A stretch of DNA of 20,192 nt from Gnetum montanum (taxonomy: Eukaryota > Streptophyta > Gnetopsida > Gnetales > Gnetaceae). Shown one piece after another: positions 18,240 through 20,192 of this stretch (position 1 is the stretch's first letter; each line of letters begins with the position of its first letter). Both the position numbers and the translations under genes were made by a program. Below the pieces are notes generated by a model. The model was given only the letters and a program-made list of their open reading frames with translations, did not search any database and was not told the origin of the DNA. The stretch is from assembly GCA_015680685.1 (NCBI GenBank), contig MNCI01038361.1:5950-26141 (forward strand), given 5' to 3'.

Positions 18240-19350
18240 TAGCGCATACGAGAAGTGAGTTTGTCTACCTCTTGATTAAGATTTAGGATTAATATAGTGG
18301 CATGGTGTGCGCGGAGCTTGCTCTCAGTGGCTGGTGTCGAAAAATTTCTTTGGCGGATATCGTCTGCTGTGTCATGGCCACCACGTGTTTTGCTCATTGG
18401 AAGGTTTTTCTTAAGCAGAGACTGGGTAAAACGCAGGGCTGCAGCCGCCGTTTCGGAAAAGAAGCGGTCGATAGACGTAAATGGACGGGTTTCTTGTTCG
18501 GACATCGCACTTGTAGGTTAGGTATAGTGGTTGAATGATGGAGGACGTGGAGAGTAAATACGCTGTATTCAGTAAAAGATTGATTCTGGAAACCTTACCT
18601 ACGTCACATTTCTATTAACGTTATTTAGAAATTGTGGGTTGCACAACCAACTATACCTGCTAAAGTTACCAACGTGGACAGTACTCACCGATGTGGAAAA
18701 ATAAAGCTTTCACCCTGTTCACGCATCTTACGGATGGTGAGGTCAAATTTTACGAGGCAGAAACACTGCCGAGTTAATTAGTGGAATAGTGGGTGTTAGT
18801 GTGGCTTCTTGTTTTCCGTATTTCCTTCATTTTCTCACATTGTATAGTTATTTAAAAAATTTAACTTCAAAATCAAATGACTGCTATGCTCGTAGCCCAT
18901 TCATTTGCATTTGTAAGCACATGAGAATATATCTACGGTAACACGTGGAAGAAGCTAGGCAAAGTATTCTGAGAAACCCATTTCCATGAAGTTTCAAGGT
19001 TCAGGTTCTGACCCATTCTCTTACTCTGCACCCTCGTCTAGAACTTGCGCATTTTTGCTTGGGGGATCCCGCATGAACAATGCTAACCGTATGGTAACAG
19101 AAACATATTGCAATAAATCCATCCACATTGCACATTGAAAATCACACACTCTCTCTCTCTCTTAAAAGGGAATGGTACATTGTTTTCCTTTGACTTAGAT
19201 CTAACTATGAAGGAGTTGCTTTCCTTGGGACTTAACCATTTGACAAGCTGGGTAATGAAAGATGTACATCATAATATTATGGAAAGAAGTATGTACATCA
19301 GAATATTCACTTGCCTAGCCTTGGATCCTAACTCAAATGTTTCTCCGTGA
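18240..19350. other. Upstream region of the GLP gene, no gene recognised
   Basis: 18300-18530 is GC-rich with overlapping open frames on both strands, the longest a minus-strand 88-codon frame (18505-18239) that I do not recognise. From 18540 to 19350 the DNA is AT-rich with no coding, LTR or LINE signature visible; a short CT run lies at 19147-19160. Confidence 0.4.
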
Positions 19351-19359
19351 AGGTGCGAG

Positions 19360-19506
19360 ACAAGGAGATTTTCCTCACAATAGGCACTTATTTTGAGGGA
19401 CTTCTTAGATAAGGAGATTTTCCTCACAATAGGCACTTATTTTGAGGGACTTCTTAGACAAGGAGATTTTCCTTGCAATAGGCGCTTAGTTTGAGCAACG
19501 TCTTCC
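19360..19506. repeat. 49-bp tandem repeat, three copies
   Basis: Units at 19360-19408, 19409-19457 and 19458-19506. The first two differ at a single base (ACAAGG versus ATAAGG); the third is more diverged. The period is not a multiple of 3, so it is not a coding repeat. Confidence 0.95.
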
Positions 19507-20151
19507 AAGCTCATTGTTGAATACATTACATGCCCTTAGACATCAACGATCCACAATTTAGCTGCCAGCTCCCATAAAAAGATCAAATATTGTTCAATCA
19601 AATTCAAAAATTTCCCAAACCAATGCTACCACTACCTTAAAAATGTGCACATGATAGAGCAATATCAAGATTCAGTAGGCAAATATCTACCTAAGGGAAG
19701 AAAATCATAACCCCTATTTTCTAAGCAAATCATAAATTGATCAACATCGATTCAAAATGAATAGTTGGAATGGTGTTAGGTAGTCATGGGATATGATACA
19801 TGTTCTTTCCAACTATCTATTTGACCCTATGTGGAGTGGTTTATGATTTTCCCCTTTGCTGTCTCCACCACCACTATGCTTCTTGTAGTCAACACTACAC
19901 TCTGTCCACTCCTTTTCCATCCTCTATGTAGCTAATGATTTCATTAACCTCCACTACTTACTAATCTTCAATTCATGAATTGTTAATATCTAATAATGTT
20001 ACCATCAATGTAACTTTAAAAAATCTCACTCATCCTTTTATACATATAAAACAATGTAGAAGATTATCCTAGGATAATGCAATATCAATTTGGTTTCTTT
20101 TGAAACTCACCATGAGGATATTGATGCCAATGATTTAGGAAGAAAGCACAT
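19507..20151. other. AT-rich intergenic DNA, nothing recognised
   Basis: No open frame, repeat or element signature that I can support. The bases just left of 20152 (minus-strand TGTGCTTTCTTCC) are not a primer site, so they are the flank of the adjacent LTR. Confidence 0.4.
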
Positions 20152-20192
20152 TGATGAGTGGCGAGGTACCCCTACACTCAACCATACGAAAC
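20152..20192 (-). repeat. LTR D: 3' end of another minus-strand LTR of the same family
   Basis: 20152-20192 is the reverse complement of the last 41 bp of the LTRs ending at 6885 and 15440 (ATGGTTGAG(C/T)GTAGGGGTACC...CTCATCA). It matches LTR C best. Since no primer site adjoins it, it is the 3' LTR of a minus-strand element lying to the right, or a solo LTR. Confidence 0.85.

Noticed and set aside
19135-19350. 71-codon plus-strand frame
   Set aside because: It starts beside a CT run, has no recognisable motif and sits in AT-rich intergenic DNA.

Overview
The window looks like a nuclear intergenic stretch of a land-plant genome. The evidence is one intact, intron-less germin-like protein (GLP) gene on the minus strand (17375-18055), a broken GLP copy in the same orientation (4086-4743), and around them layers of decayed LTR retrotransposons, LINE-like tails and tRNA-like repeats. 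The old and strongly transition-decayed elements (about 10% difference between the two LTRs of one element, by hand count) would suit a large, slowly purged genome such as a gymnosperm's. That assignment is inference.

Layout, left to right. 1-701 is a minus-strand LTR (LTR A) of a family with 7-bp terminal inverted repeats TGATGAG/CTCATCA. It interrupts an older minus-strand Ty1/copia element (702 to about 3000) inside the integrase core; that element keeps a decayed initiator-tRNA-Met primer site and its 5' LTR. After degenerate AT-rich repeats (3170-3766) comes the GLP pseudogene. From about 5600 to 6069, and again from 15446 to about 16390, lies a long inverted repeat. Each arm carries a LINE-like reverse transcriptase zinc tail pointing outward and a tRNA-like (A-box/B-box) repeat pointing inward.

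A Ty3-type element of Tat/Athila character (6070-15440, plus strand) is inserted in the left arm. It has an 816-bp 5' LTR, a decayed tRNA-Asp-type primer site, gag, protease, RT-RNase H and integrase remnants, 2 kb of unexplained DNA with hydrophobic reading frames, a 310-bp internally deleted 3' LTR, and a 5-bp target duplication (CCTAT/TCTAT). The right arm preserves the same site uninterrupted. The intact GLP follows, with a TATA box, a candidate poly(A) signal and a downstream 70-bp duplication. The window ends in a 49-bp x 3 tandem repeat and the first 41 bases of another minus-strand LTR of the same family (LTR D, 20152-20192).

The only gene likely to make a functional protein is the GLP: a secreted cupin with all four metal ligands, typical of apoplastic superoxide-dismutase, oxalate-oxidase or structural GLPs. 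The two GLP copies look like a tandem array, one member of which died, spread apart mainly by the 9.4-kb retroelement. No bacterial-type system, CRISPR array or rRNA was seen. All alignments were done by eye, so identities and some boundaries are approximate.
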